From assembly GCA_025056955.1 (NCBI GenBank), contig JANWYL010000050.1:1-14615 (forward strand): DNA of 14,615 nucleotides, given 5' to 3'. This DNA is from Sandaracinaceae bacterium. GTDB lineage: Bacteria; Myxococcota_A; Polyangia; Polyangiales; Sandaracinaceae. This document shows, piece by piece, positions 7,683-14,615 of this stretch; the stretch's first letter is position 1, and every line of letters starts with the position of its first letter. A model generated the notes under the pieces. The model saw nothing but the letters and a program-made list of their open reading frames with translations. It was not told the DNA's origin and did not search any database. The position numbers and the translations under genes are program-made.

Positions 7683-8795
7683 ATGATTCGGCTCGCTTTC
7701 CCCGCCATCGACGAACGAGAGGTTCAATCCGTCGCAGCGGTATTGAACACTGCCCAACTGGTTTCTGGGCGACTGGTTGAGCGTTTCGAAGCAGAGCTCG
7801 CTGAGCGCACAGGGAGAAAATACGGAATTGCCGTCTCGAATGGCACGACAGCTCTGGCCTTGGCCATGGAGGCGCTTGGGGTGTATGGAAAGCAAGTCAT
7901 CGTGCCAGCGCTCACGTGGCCCAGCCCTGCCCATGCCGCCGTGTTGGCGGGTGCCCGCCCCCTCCTCGTCGATATTGATGAGAAGGAGTGGAACATCGAT
8001 CCCAAGGATGTTGCAGCCGCTGTAACAGACGAAACGGCCCTGATTGTGGCGATTGACCAGTTTGGCGTGCCCGCACGGCATGAGGAACTCGCACAGGCTG
8101 CAGCCGTCCGGGGTACAACTCCCCTTTTCCTTGAGGATGCGGCCTGTGCCCTTGGCTCCGCGCTGGGGGGCCGTCCTTGTGGCTCTTTTGGGGTGGTGAG
8201 CATCATTTCCTTTCACCCGCGCAAGGTGATCACGACAGGGGAGGGAGGAATGTGCCTGACCGACGATGGCGATCTGGCCGAGCGCATCCGTCAGAGCCGC
8301 AATCACGGGCTCGATCACAAGGGGCGCTTCGTTGTGGCCCGCGGCAATGCCCGCATGACAGAAATCCAGGCAGCAATTGGGCTTGCCCAACTTGCAAAGC
8401 TCGAAAAAATTGTGGCCCGCAGGCGCGAAATCGCGGCGCACTATCGGGCACGTTTAAGCGATCTGCCCCTTTCCTTCCAAAGCGCGCCAGATTCTGCTCA
8501 AAGAAATGAGCAAAGCTTTGGATGCGTGCTGCACTTTGGAGGGGAATCGACAAGGAACCGCTTCATCGCCTCGGCCCGAAGCATGGGGGTTGAGCTCGGC
8601 CCTTTGAGCCATCACCTGGGCGTTCTCCCGAGCCTCGCTCCTTTTGGGCCCCACCGCCCCACGCCGATTTCCGCTCATGTGGCACAAAGGGGCTTTGCCC
8701 TCCCCATTCACAGCCGCCTTTCAGACGAAGAAGTTGAAACAGTGATCCGCACAGTGCGTCGTTGCATCGAAGAGGTGGTCAGCGATGACAACTGA
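7683..8795 (+). CDS. DegT/DnrJ/EryC1-family PLP-dependent aminotransferase
   Basis: 370 aa, the usual length for nucleotide-sugar aminotransferases, which transfer an amino group (normally from glutamate) to a keto sugar in the cytoplasm. 'VSNGTTALALAMEAL' forms the cofactor phosphate site. E151-D152 (LEDAACALG) provides the Asp that contacts the pyridine ring. 'SFHPRKVITTGEGGM' contains the PLP Schiff-base lysine K181. 'RNHGLDHKG' and 'NARMTEIQAAIGLAQL' are standard family motifs. The residue pattern supports a catalytically complete enzyme; the sugar substrate cannot be told. It starts 15 bp after recC with a GAGG directly abutting the ATG, which is a poor spacing, so translation may depend on coupling. 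It overlaps the next gene by 11 bp. Products of such genes often modify surface polysaccharide or secreted metabolites. No glycosyltransferase or nucleotidyltransferase is nearby to narrow the role. Confidence 0.9.
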   Translation: MIRLAFPAIDEREVQSVAAVLNTAQLVSGRLVERFEAELAERTGRKYGIAVSNGTTALALAMEALGVYGKQVIVPALTWPSPAHAAVLAGARPLLVDIDEKEWNIDPKDVAAAVTDETALIVAIDQFGVPARHEELAQAAAVRGTTPLFLEDAACALGSALGGRPCGSFGVVSIISFHPRKVITTGEGGMCLTDDGDLAERIRQSRNHGLDHKGRFVVARGNARMTEIQAAIGLAQLAKLEKIVARRREIAAHYRARLSDLPLSFQSAPDSAQRNEQSFGCVLHFGGESTRNRFIASARSMGVELGPLSHHLGVLPSLAPFGPHRPTPISAHVAQRGFALPIHSRLSDEEVETVIRTVRRCIEEVVSDDN

Positions 8796-9762
8796 AACCA
8801 AGGGCGACTCCGTGCTGGTCGTCAAAAACTTGAGCAAGGTTTTTTACCTTGGGCTGTTTCGCAAGCGCGTCGAAGCTGTGCGGGGCGTTTCGTTTGAGGT
8901 GAAACGTGGAGAAACATTTGGTCTCCTGGGCCCAAACGGCGCTGGCAAAACGACCACGCTCAAGATGGTTTTGGGCTTGGTTTTTCCCAGCGGTGGTTCG
9001 ATTCGGATTTTCGACTTTGAGGGCCCAACGCCTCAAGCCATGAAGCAAATTGGCTACCTACCAGAGAGCCCCTATCTCTACCAGTATCTCAAGCCGCTTG
9101 AGTTTTTGGACCTTTGCGGGCGCCTCTACGGGCTTTCAGCTGCTGAACGGAAAAAAAGAGGGGAGGAAGTGCTTGCGAAAGTGGGCTTGCTTGCGGCTGT
9201 GGACCGGCCGATTGGGCGTTTTTCAAAAGGAATGATGCAGCGGATGGGGCTGGCCCAGGCCCTGCTTCACGACCCTGCCTTTTTGATCTTCGATGAACCG
9301 ATGAGCGGCCTCGATCCGATCGGGCGCAAAATGGTGCGCGACATCATCCTGGAAGAGCGCAAGCGCGGAAAAACGATTCTTTTGACAAGTCACATCCTTT
9401 CGGATGTCGAGCTTTTATGCGATCGAGTGGCGATCGTGCATCGGGGGCGGGTAAGTGCCTATGGCGCGCTCAGCGAGCTCCTGCGTCCTGAAGTCAGGCA
9501 AATCGATATCGAAATTGAGCTGCCATCGCCCCCCTCTTTTCGTGGGCTTGAAGAGCTCCTTGCCCAGCTCAAAGGAAATGTGAACCGTTCACTGTTGGGG
9601 CAAAGCCACGGGCGCTTCATGTGCTCAGTGCCTGGCCATGCTGCAGCCCAAAAGCTGATCCAATGGGTTTTTGAACAAGGAGGGCAGCTCATCGAACTTC
9701 ACGAAAAGCGAGAAACCCTCGAAGATCTTTTCATGCGAGGAGCGCTTTCTGCAACAGACTGA
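8785..9762 (+). CDS. ABC transporter ATP-binding protein (ABC-2/drug or polysaccharide exporter type)
   Basis: 325 aa nucleotide-binding subunit. Walker A GPNGAGKTT is at residues 49-57. The signature is FSKGMMQRM (146-154), the variant usual in the ABC-2 exporter branch where LSGGQ is relaxed. Walker B FLIFDEP carries D170 and E171, and the switch His is H203 in TSHILSDVE. Residues ~230-325 form the C-terminal extension found after many ABC-2 ATPases. All catalytic residues are present, so it should hydrolyse ATP on the inner face of the membrane to drive export. ABC-2 systems need a separate six-helix permease, but the next gene is convergent and unrelated, so the partner must lie elsewhere or the pair is incomplete. 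The ATG overlaps the aminotransferase stop by 11 bp, indicating coupled expression. Substrate unknown. Confidence 0.93.
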   Translation: MTTETKGDSVLVVKNLSKVFYLGLFRKRVEAVRGVSFEVKRGETFGLLGPNGAGKTTTLKMVLGLVFPSGGSIRIFDFEGPTPQAMKQIGYLPESPYLYQYLKPLEFLDLCGRLYGLSAAERKKRGEEVLAKVGLLAAVDRPIGRFSKGMMQRMGLAQALLHDPAFLIFDEPMSGLDPIGRKMVRDIILEERKRGKTILLTSHILSDVELLCDRVAIVHRGRVSAYGALSELLRPEVRQIDIEIELPSPPSFRGLEELLAQLKGNVNRSLLGQSHGRFMCSVPGHAAAQKLIQWVFEQGGQLIELHEKRETLEDLFMRGALSATD

Positions 9763-9790
9763 AACAATTGAAACGACATGTTTCATTGTT
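9763..9790. terminator. Weak AT-rich hairpin between convergent genes, possible bidirectional terminator
   Basis: AACAATTGAAAC (9763-9774) pairs with GTTTCATTGTT (9780-9790) around the loop GACAT, with one bulged T. The hairpin starts right after the ABC-gene stop and overlaps the stop region of the minus-strand gene. It is low in GC and has no long U tract on either side, so intrinsic termination would be weak at best. Confidence 0.3.
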
Positions 9791-10403
9791 CGTATTGATG
9801 ATGGGTAAGCCATGGGCGGGCAAAAACCAAGCGCAAAGCGCCATCTCGGAGTTGAATGGCCTCAAGCCGCAGGGCCTCAACGATCAGGGCTCCTCCAGGA
9901 GCTCCGGCAAATTTTTTGACCCATGCCATTGTCTGGAGATCGACCCGGAGCTGGCTCCCTTCGCGCTCAACCAAAGGCACGTCCCCGCTCTGAATCTTTG
10001 CAAAAGGTCCCCAAATGGCGCGGGCCACAAAAGCAGCCAAACAAGCCACCATGTTTCGAACTGTTTCATCATTGACACGTTCCGGTGGAATAACGGAAAA
10101 GGCGAGTTCCTTGGCTCCACGGGGAGCAAAACGTGGAGGCATGGGAACAAGTCGGACCTCTATCCAATCGCCCAGGCTGTTCTCTGCGCTGATGTCCACG
10201 CCCTCCTTTCGGATGCGTAAGCCAAAGGAGCGCAAGTTTTTTGATTCCAAAAGGGCTTGGCTGATCATGCGCTCATCAAGTGAAACCCCCAAAGAAAGCA
10301 GGTCTTCGATCCGATCGCGCATCTTTTGAAAGAAGGCGTGATTGGTGAGGGCCTCCTCCACTTTTTGAAATCCCCTTGCAATTCGACTGCGCAACCACTC
10401 CAT
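9783..10403 (-). CDS. Hypothetical protein, last gene of the pur operon
   Basis: About 206 aa. I do not recognise a family. It appears to be a soluble cytoplasmic protein with no signal peptide and no clear transmembrane helix. The N-terminal third (residues ~1-55) is charged and helical-looking (MEWLRSRIARGFQKVEEAL, then a stretch ending near a DLLSLG motif). The rest alternates short hydrophobic strands (SFGLRIRKEGVDIS, IEVRLVPMPP, ELAFSVIP) with a hydrophobic helix at VRNMVACLAAFVARAIWG. The tail 'SGDVPLV...LRVDL' and 'EAIQLRDGALRLVFA' superficially resembles lipid-binding or scaffold beta proteins, but this is too weak to name. The frame is open to ATG 10475, which would overlap the carboxyltransferase gene by 44 bp and has no ribosome binding site. 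ATG 10403 has a good one and lies 28 bp after the upstream stop, so I chose it. Coexpression with purH-purD-carboxyltransferase is likely. Confidence 0.6.
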   Translation of the reverse strand: MEWLRSRIARGFQKVEEALTNHAFFQKMRDRIEDLLSLGVSLDERMISQALLESKNLRSFGLRIRKEGVDISAENSLGDWIEVRLVPMPPRFAPRGAKELAFSVIPPERVNDETVRNMVACLAAFVARAIWGPFAKIQSGDVPLVEREGSQLRVDLQTMAWVKKFAGAPGGALIVEALRLEAIQLRDGALRLVFARPWLTHHQYEQ

Positions 10404-10410
10404 CGCACTG

Positions 10411-10415
10411 CCCTC
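10411..10415 (-). promoter_or_regulatory. Ribosome binding site that decides the start of the hypothetical gene
   Basis: GAGGG on the minus strand sits 7 nt before the ATG at 10403-10401. The longer alternative start at 10475 has only a non-matching GCGTCACT before it. This favours the 206-residue product. Confidence 0.6.
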
Positions 10416-10431
10416 GCCTCGGGTGCGACCA

Positions 10432-12063
10432 CTAGTGAAACTCACGCTGTGGGCCTTGCATCGGCCCTGGCTCATAGTGACGCATCAAGAAATCAAAGGC
10501 CTCTGCAATCACACGCCGCATTTCTCGGGGCATGATCAAACGCGAAATCGACCCCAAGGACAAGGCCTCTCGCGGATTCATGAGCTCCTCTTCGTAACGC
10601 GCGGCCATCTCTGCTTCTCGTTCTCTCAAAAAGGCCTCCGCCTCATCCGGATTCATCCGCTTTGCCTGCGCGCGAATGGCGCGAAGTTCCTCTTTGTATA
10701 CAAACTCCTTGCCCGCTGGCCCCATCACAGCCACGCGGGTCGTTGGAAGCGCCAGCACCAAATCAGCCCCTGTTGCATAGTTATTGAAACAAGCATACGC
10801 ACCGCCAAACGCGTTGCGCACAATCAGCAAAATCCTGGGCGTGCGCACGTCGACAATTGCATCCAGGAGAGCCCGCCCTGCTTGAACAATCCCCATCGCT
10901 TCCTGTTCTTTCCCCGGCAAAAATCCGGTCGTGTCCTCGATGAACAAAAGAGGAATGTTGTAGATGTTGCAAAAGCGGATGAAACGAGCTGCCTTGTAGG
11001 CAGCTGCCACATCGATTTGACCGGAGTCGACCGCACTGTTGTTTGCAACAATTCCAACGACGTAGCCACCGATTCGGCCAAAAGCACAGATCATGTTTCG
11101 AGCACGTTGTGGTTGTACTTCAAAATAATCGCCATAATCACAGAGGTCTTGAATCAAAAATGAAACATCAAAGGGCGTGTTTAAGCCTGTTGGAGACTCA
11201 AAGGTGCGACGCAAGAGGAGATCAGTGTCAATTGTTTCACGGCTTACAGGATCACTTGTTGGGATGTATGGCGGTGCTTCACGGTTGTTGCTAGGTATGT
11301 AACGCAAAATCCGAATGGCTGTTTCAAGCGCCGCCACCTCGTCCTGCACCGTAAAGTCCGCAACTCCGGAGGCCCCATGCACACTTGGCCCCCCGAGCTC
11401 ATCTGGTGAGACCTCCTCGCCCAGCACGGATTTGACGACAGCTGGTCCGGTCAAGCCGAAAAAAGTGCCCTCAGGTTGAATAACGAAAGAGCCCTGGCGA
11501 GGCAAATAGCTGCCTCCTCCCGCGTTAAAACCAAACATGCACATGATGCTTGGCACAACCCCACTGATCTTGCGGAGTGCGGTAAAGGCCTCGGCGTACC
11601 CATCAAGCCCTCCGACCCCTGCAGGCACATAGGCGCCAGCGGAATCGTTCATTCCAATCACAGGGATGCCTCGTTTTCCTGCGAGCTCAAAAAGCCGCGC
11701 AAGCTTCCGACCATTTGCGGCATCCATCGAACCAGCCCGCACCGTAAAGTCGTGTCCATAGCACGCCACCTCTCGCCCCTCGACCCGAATGATGGCAGTC
11801 ACAAGAGATGCGCCGTCCAAATTGGGCCCCCAATTTTCGAAAAGCACCATGGGGGTTTCTCTGCTGAGCACTGCGATGCGCTCCCACACCGTCATCCGCC
11901 CCTTTTGGTGCTGCCGGACGATCGCTTCGACGCCCTGGCTTTTGCGTGGTCGCTCTCGCAATGACTGAGCTTGGGCCAGGGCCCGATCGTAGGGTGACGA
12001 GGTGGGGGCTTCTGATGGTTTGGCCTCAAAAGGATGCTCAAGAGAGGGCAAAACCGTATCCAT
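10432..12063 (-). CDS. Acyl-CoA carboxylase beta-type carboxyltransferase (propionyl/methylcrotonyl-CoA-carboxylase-like)
   Basis: 543 aa. Carboxyltransferases of this family move CO2 from carboxybiotin to an acyl-CoA, or in reverse from a carboxylated acyl-CoA in decarboxylases. The two crotonase-fold halves are visible. The N-half has 'DFTVRAGSMDAANG', DSAGAYVPAG from D140, and the oxyanion-hole region AGGGSYLP (from residue 181), then 'TGPAVVKSVLGEEVSPDELG' and 'LRYIPSNN'. The C-half has 'DYGDYFEVQPQRARNMICAF', 'VGIVANNSAVDSGQIDVAAA', 'FIEDTTGFLPGKEQEAMG' and the second oxyanion motif RNAFGGAYACF (GGAY 420-423). The usual DSGGARIQEG is DSAGAYVPAG here, a noticeable deviation. No biotin carboxylase or biotin carrier is adjacent, so its partners lie elsewhere. 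The substrate cannot be assigned. The gene starts 27 bp after purD, with AGAAGAG next to its ATG, and is followed 28 bp later by the hypothetical protein. Confidence 0.9.
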   Translation of the reverse strand: MDTVLPSLEHPFEAKPSEAPTSSPYDRALAQAQSLRERPRKSQGVEAIVRQHQKGRMTVWERIAVLSRETPMVLFENWGPNLDGASLVTAIIRVEGREVACYGHDFTVRAGSMDAANGRKLARLFELAGKRGIPVIGMNDSAGAYVPAGVGGLDGYAEAFTALRKISGVVPSIMCMFGFNAGGGSYLPRQGSFVIQPEGTFFGLTGPAVVKSVLGEEVSPDELGGPSVHGASGVADFTVQDEVAALETAIRILRYIPSNNREAPPYIPTSDPVSRETIDTDLLLRRTFESPTGLNTPFDVSFLIQDLCDYGDYFEVQPQRARNMICAFGRIGGYVVGIVANNSAVDSGQIDVAAAYKAARFIRFCNIYNIPLLFIEDTTGFLPGKEQEAMGIVQAGRALLDAIVDVRTPRILLIVRNAFGGAYACFNNYATGADLVLALPTTRVAVMGPAGKEFVYKEELRAIRAQAKRMNPDEAEAFLREREAEMAARYEEELMNPREALSLGSISRLIMPREMRRVIAEAFDFLMRHYEPGPMQGPQREFH

Positions 12064-12074
12064 CTCTTCTGGTA

Positions 12075-12093
12075 TGAAGGAAAAAGGCCTTCA
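12075..12093 (-). repeat. Short hairpin spanning the purD stop codon
   Basis: On the minus strand TGAAGG and CCTTCA form a perfect 6-bp inverted repeat with the loop CCTTTTT. The 5' arm begins with the purD stop TGA, and the 3' arm ends about 6 nt before the AGAAGAG that precedes the carboxyltransferase start. It could tune ribosome reinitiation or RNA processing between the genes, or it may be chance. No U run follows, so it is not a standard terminator. Confidence 0.3.
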
Positions 12094-13389
12094 ATGCAGC
12101 CCAAAGCCCACGCACCGCCCCTGAGCCCCGATATCCTTGCGGTAACGCATGCCTTCGAAGCGGATGCGGCTGACCCCGCGATAAGCACATTCGATGGCTG
12201 CTTCCAGATCCATCCCCATTCCCGTCACTGTCAGCACCCTCCCTCCTGCACTTTCGAAGCTTCCATCCTCACGCCTGCGGGTGCCAGCATGAAATACGCA
12301 CACCCCTGCCTCCTGCTCGGCCTCTTCGATGCCATCGATTTTCTGGCCAGTTCGGGGAGCATCGGGATACCCCTCTGATGCCAACACCACCGCCACGGCA
12401 CTCGATGCATCAAGCTCTAGGCGCATCTCTCCCAGGTCACCGCCTGCGGCTTTTTCAAAAAAGGGGTAAACATCATCCCTCCATCGGCGCATGAGCACCT
12501 GCGCCTCCGGATCACCAAAACGAACATTGAATTCGAGAACGTATGGTTGATCACCGACAACCATGATCCCCACAAAAAGCACCCCGGTGTAAGGAATGCC
12601 TTTCAAACGCATCCCATGGAGCAGGGGTTCAACGATCTCCTTGGTGATTTTTTCCTCGAGCTCTTGATGAACAAATGGCACGGGGGAATACGCTCCCATC
12701 CCGCCTGTGTTTGGTCCACGGTCTCCATCCTCCAGCCTTTTATGATCCTGGGCCACTCCGATGGGCAAAAAGCGCCTGCCATCTGAAAGCACGTGATAAC
12801 TGATCTCCCTCCCCACCAATCGCTCCTCAATCACCACTCTGCTCCCCGCATTTCCAAACTTTCGCTCCCTCATAAGAATGTGGAGGGCTGCAAGTGCTTC
12901 ATCGATCCCTTGGGTGACGAACACCCCCTTGCCAGCGCAAAGCCCATCTGCCTTCACCACGAGGGGGCGCTTTGCCTCCCTGACGTAGCGCTCCGCCTCC
13001 TTGAAATCATCAAACACGGCAAAAGGGGCCGTTGGAATGCCAAACTCGCGCATGATTTCTTTTGCGAAAGATTTCGACCCCTCGAGCCGGGCAGCAGCCC
13101 GCACAGGCCCAAGGGCCAGAATGCCTTCGCTCCGCAAAAGATCAACCAAGCCCCCAACAAGGGGAGCCTCCGGACCAATGACCACGAGATCCGGCTTTTC
13201 TCGACAAGCAAGCAAAACGATCCCATCGAGGTCATCGGCAGCCACTGGCGCAAGCCTGGCCAGTTTTCCCATACCTGGATTGCCCGGCGCTGCAACCACT
13301 TCCCGAACCATGGGTGATTTGGACAGCTTCCACACGAGGGCGTGTTCCCTCCCTCCACTTCCAACCACCAAAACCTTTTTTTTGTCCAT
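12091..13389 (-). CDS. purD: Phosphoribosylamine--glycine ligase (GAR synthetase)
   Basis: 432 aa, the normal length (E. coli 429). It makes glycinamide ribonucleotide from phosphoribosylamine, glycine and ATP, an early step of de novo purine synthesis in the cytoplasm. The N-terminal loop VGSGGREHA (residues 9-17) and 'APGNPGMGKLA' begin the Rossmann-like N domain. 'VVKADGLCAGKGV' (144-156, K146) is the ATP-grasp lysine and glycine-rich loop. 'GPNTGGMGAYSP' is at about 224-235, and 'EFNVRFGDPEAQ' (about 285-296) carries the metal-binding acidic residue and Asn. The C domain ends with 'GVSRIRFEGMRYRKDIG', followed by a short extra tail. ATG 13389 gives the expected MDKKKVLVVG start. It begins 20 bp after the purH stop, so the two are cotranscribed. 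All recognisable catalytic motifs look intact. Confidence 0.98.
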   Translation of the reverse strand: MDKKKVLVVGSGGREHALVWKLSKSPMVREVVAAPGNPGMGKLARLAPVAADDLDGIVLLACREKPDLVVIGPEAPLVGGLVDLLRSEGILALGPVRAAARLEGSKSFAKEIMREFGIPTAPFAVFDDFKEAERYVREAKRPLVVKADGLCAGKGVFVTQGIDEALAALHILMRERKFGNAGSRVVIEERLVGREISYHVLSDGRRFLPIGVAQDHKRLEDGDRGPNTGGMGAYSPVPFVHQELEEKITKEIVEPLLHGMRLKGIPYTGVLFVGIMVVGDQPYVLEFNVRFGDPEAQVLMRRWRDDVYPFFEKAAGGDLGEMRLELDASSAVAVVLASEGYPDAPRTGQKIDGIEEAEQEAGVCVFHAGTRRREDGSFESAGGRVLTVTGMGMDLEAAIECAYRGVSRIRFEGMRYRKDIGAQGRCVGFGLH

Positions 13390-13409
13390 AGGAGATGCTT
13401 CCCAAGCAC

Positions 13410-14615
13410 TTAGTGTCGAAAATGGCGCCTTCCTGTCAAAACCATGGCGATGCCAAACTCGTCAGCACGTGCCACCACTTCCTCATCCCTTACCGAGCCA
13501 CCTGGCTGGACAATTGCTGCAATTCCCATCGCTGCTGCCGCCTCAACACCGTCAGGAAAGGGAAAGAAACCGTCTGAGGCAAGCACGCTTCCTCGCACCT
13601 TGTCCTCCCTCCCCTTCACTGCAATTTCAACGCTGCCGATCCGAGAGGTCTGCCCACCACCAATCCCCACCGTTTCAGCATAAGGACCACGTGCTTGAGC
13701 CACCACAATCGCATTCGATTTCACGTGTTTTGCGACCTTCCACGCAAATTCGAGCCCAACCCACTCCTCTTCTGTTGGAAAGCGCTTCGTCACCACCCTT
13801 CCCTTCCGCACTTCACCTTCTGCGTTTCGATCCACCTCCTGCACCAACACCCCTCCGTCAATCGAACGCAACTGCAACACCACACCCCCTGACACCCCCC
13901 GAGCACCCACCTCCAAAAGCCTCAAATTCTTGCGCCGGCGAAGCAAATCGATGGCCTCCGCTTCGTAACCCGGCGCCACAACGCACTCGATAAAGGTTTC
14001 GAGGATCAGCTTGGCGGTGAGGCCATCAACCACGCGGTTCAGTGCCACAACTCCTCCAAAAGCCGAAACAGGATCCGCATCCCGAGCCCGCTGATAAGCC
14101 TCGCTGACCACGCTGGCTGTGGCCACTCCACACGGAGTGGCGTGCTTGATGATGGCTGCAGCAGGAAGCTCGAACTCTGAAACAAGGGCCCATCCCGCAT
14201 CGCCATCCAGTAAATTGTTGTAGGAAAGCTCCTTACCACCGGCACCCACCTGAGCAGCCTTGGCAAAGCATTCTTTGGCGTGGGGATAAGTGTACAAGGC
14301 AGCCCTTTGATGTGGGTTTTCCCCGTAACGCAAAGCAGTCCACTGCTCCAGACGCAATATCAGCTGGGACGGAAACAATACCTCCCCGCCGTCGCCCTCT
14401 TTTCGGCTCAAGTGGTCGGCGATTGTCGCATCATAGGCAGCGGTGAGCCCAAAGGCCTTTACCGCCAATTGCTTTCTCCACTCAATTGAAGGTTTCTGGC
14501 CTTTCTGGATCACCTCGATCAAGGCCTGGTAGTCACTTGGATCAACCACCACAGTGACCCGGGCGTAATTTTTGGCCGCTGCTCGAACCAGTGCCACACC
14601 ACCAACGTCGATCAG
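13410..14615 (-). CDS. purH: Bifunctional AICAR formyltransferase/IMP cyclohydrolase, partial at the right edge
   Basis: 401 codons before the stop are visible and the frame runs off the window. The first visible residues, LIDVGGVALVRAAAKNY, match the stretch near residue ~105-120 of the MGS-like IMP cyclohydrolase domain, so roughly the first 100-120 residues lie outside. The rest is the AICAR transformylase domain, which adds a formyl group from 10-formyl-tetrahydrofolate to AICAR; the cyclohydrolase domain then closes the ring to IMP. Motifs are RYGENPHQRA, 'GKELSYNNLLDGD', the catalytic Lys-His in IIKHATPCGVA (Lys codon 14147-14145), 'DPVSAFGG', 'QTSRIGSVEIA' and the C-terminal VQPGGSVRDEE ... 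MVLTGRRHFRH. The usual KHANPCG is KHATPCG here, a mild change next to the active-site pair. It heads the visible operon with purD 20 bp downstream. Confidence 0.97.
   Translation of the reverse strand: MIDVGGVALVRAAAKNYARVTVVVDPSDYQALIEVIQKGQKPSIEWRKQLAVKAFGLTAAYDATIADHLSRKEGDGGEVLFPSQLILRLEQWTALRYGENPHQRAALYTYPHAKECFAKAAQVGAGGKELSYNNLLDGDAGWALVSEFELPAAAIIKHATPCGVATASVVSEAYQRARDADPVSAFGGVVALNRVVDGLTAKLILETFIECVVAPGYEAEAIDLLRRRKNLRLLEVGARGVSGGVVLQLRSIDGGVLVQEVDRNAEGEVRKGRVVTKRFPTEEEWVGLEFAWKVAKHVKSNAIVVAQARGPYAETVGIGGGQTSRIGSVEIAVKGREDKVRGSVLASDGFFPFPDGVEAAAAMGIAAIVQPGGSVRDEEVVARADEFGIAMVLTGRRHFRH

Noticed and set aside
7641..8441. Minus-strand frame of 266 codons opposite the aminotransferase
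   Set aside because: The plus strand encodes the complete PLP motifs; the antisense product is featureless.
10423..11163. Plus-strand frame of 246 codons opposite the carboxyltransferase
   Set aside because: It is a shadow of a well-conserved enzyme and has no plausible start context.
1..14615. CRISPR array, insertion sequence or phage genes
   Set aside because: No regularly spaced direct repeats, terminal inverted repeats or transposase/integrase frames were seen; nearly every base is in housekeeping or enzyme genes.

Overview
The window looks like a chromosomal segment of a Gram-negative bacterium, most plausibly Myxococcota or a relative. The reasons are a secreted lipoprotein with two PPC-like modules and a Cys-rich segment, a Tat-signal gluconate-dehydrogenase-subunit-3-like protein paired with a GMC oxidoreductase, and a RecC-type protein. 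This placement is an inference, as no rRNA or other taxonomic marker is present. The window is almost fully coding. I see no transposase, integrase, tRNA, rRNA or CRISPR array.

Left region (1-4046, minus strand). Three genes read leftward in the order lipoprotein, Tat-signal small subunit, GMC oxidoreductase. The last two overlap and very likely form an exported redox enzyme. Beyond the GMC stop codon, the first 175 bases hold an open frame, too short for ordinary ORF calling, that reads as the C-terminal half of a YddW/GHL10-type glycosyl hydrolase. It has no 5' half and appears to be a remnant.

Middle region (4074-9762, plus strand). A recC-like gene (1197 aa) starts only 27-63 bp from the divergent lipoprotein gene. 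It is followed after 15 bp by a DegT/DnrJ/EryC1 PLP-dependent aminotransferase, whose end overlaps an ABC-transporter ATPase by 11 bp. No recB or recD and no ABC permease lies in the window.

Right region (9783-14615, minus strand). A tight operon runs leftward from the right edge: purH (N-terminus outside the window), purD, an acyl-CoA carboxylase beta-type carboxyltransferase, and a small unrecognised protein. PurD and PurH make an early intermediate and the last two steps of IMP synthesis. The carboxyltransferase has no biotin carboxylase or biotin carrier nearby. The operon converges on the ABC gene at position ~9770, where a weak AT-rich hairpin lies between the two stop codons.

I did not find a clearly new multi-gene system. 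The most unusual items are the GMC protein with Pro at the usual catalytic Asn position beside a strikingly Met-rich lipoprotein, the hidden glycosyl hydrolase remnant, the recC without recB/recD, and the aminotransferase/ABC ATPase pair lacking a permease.
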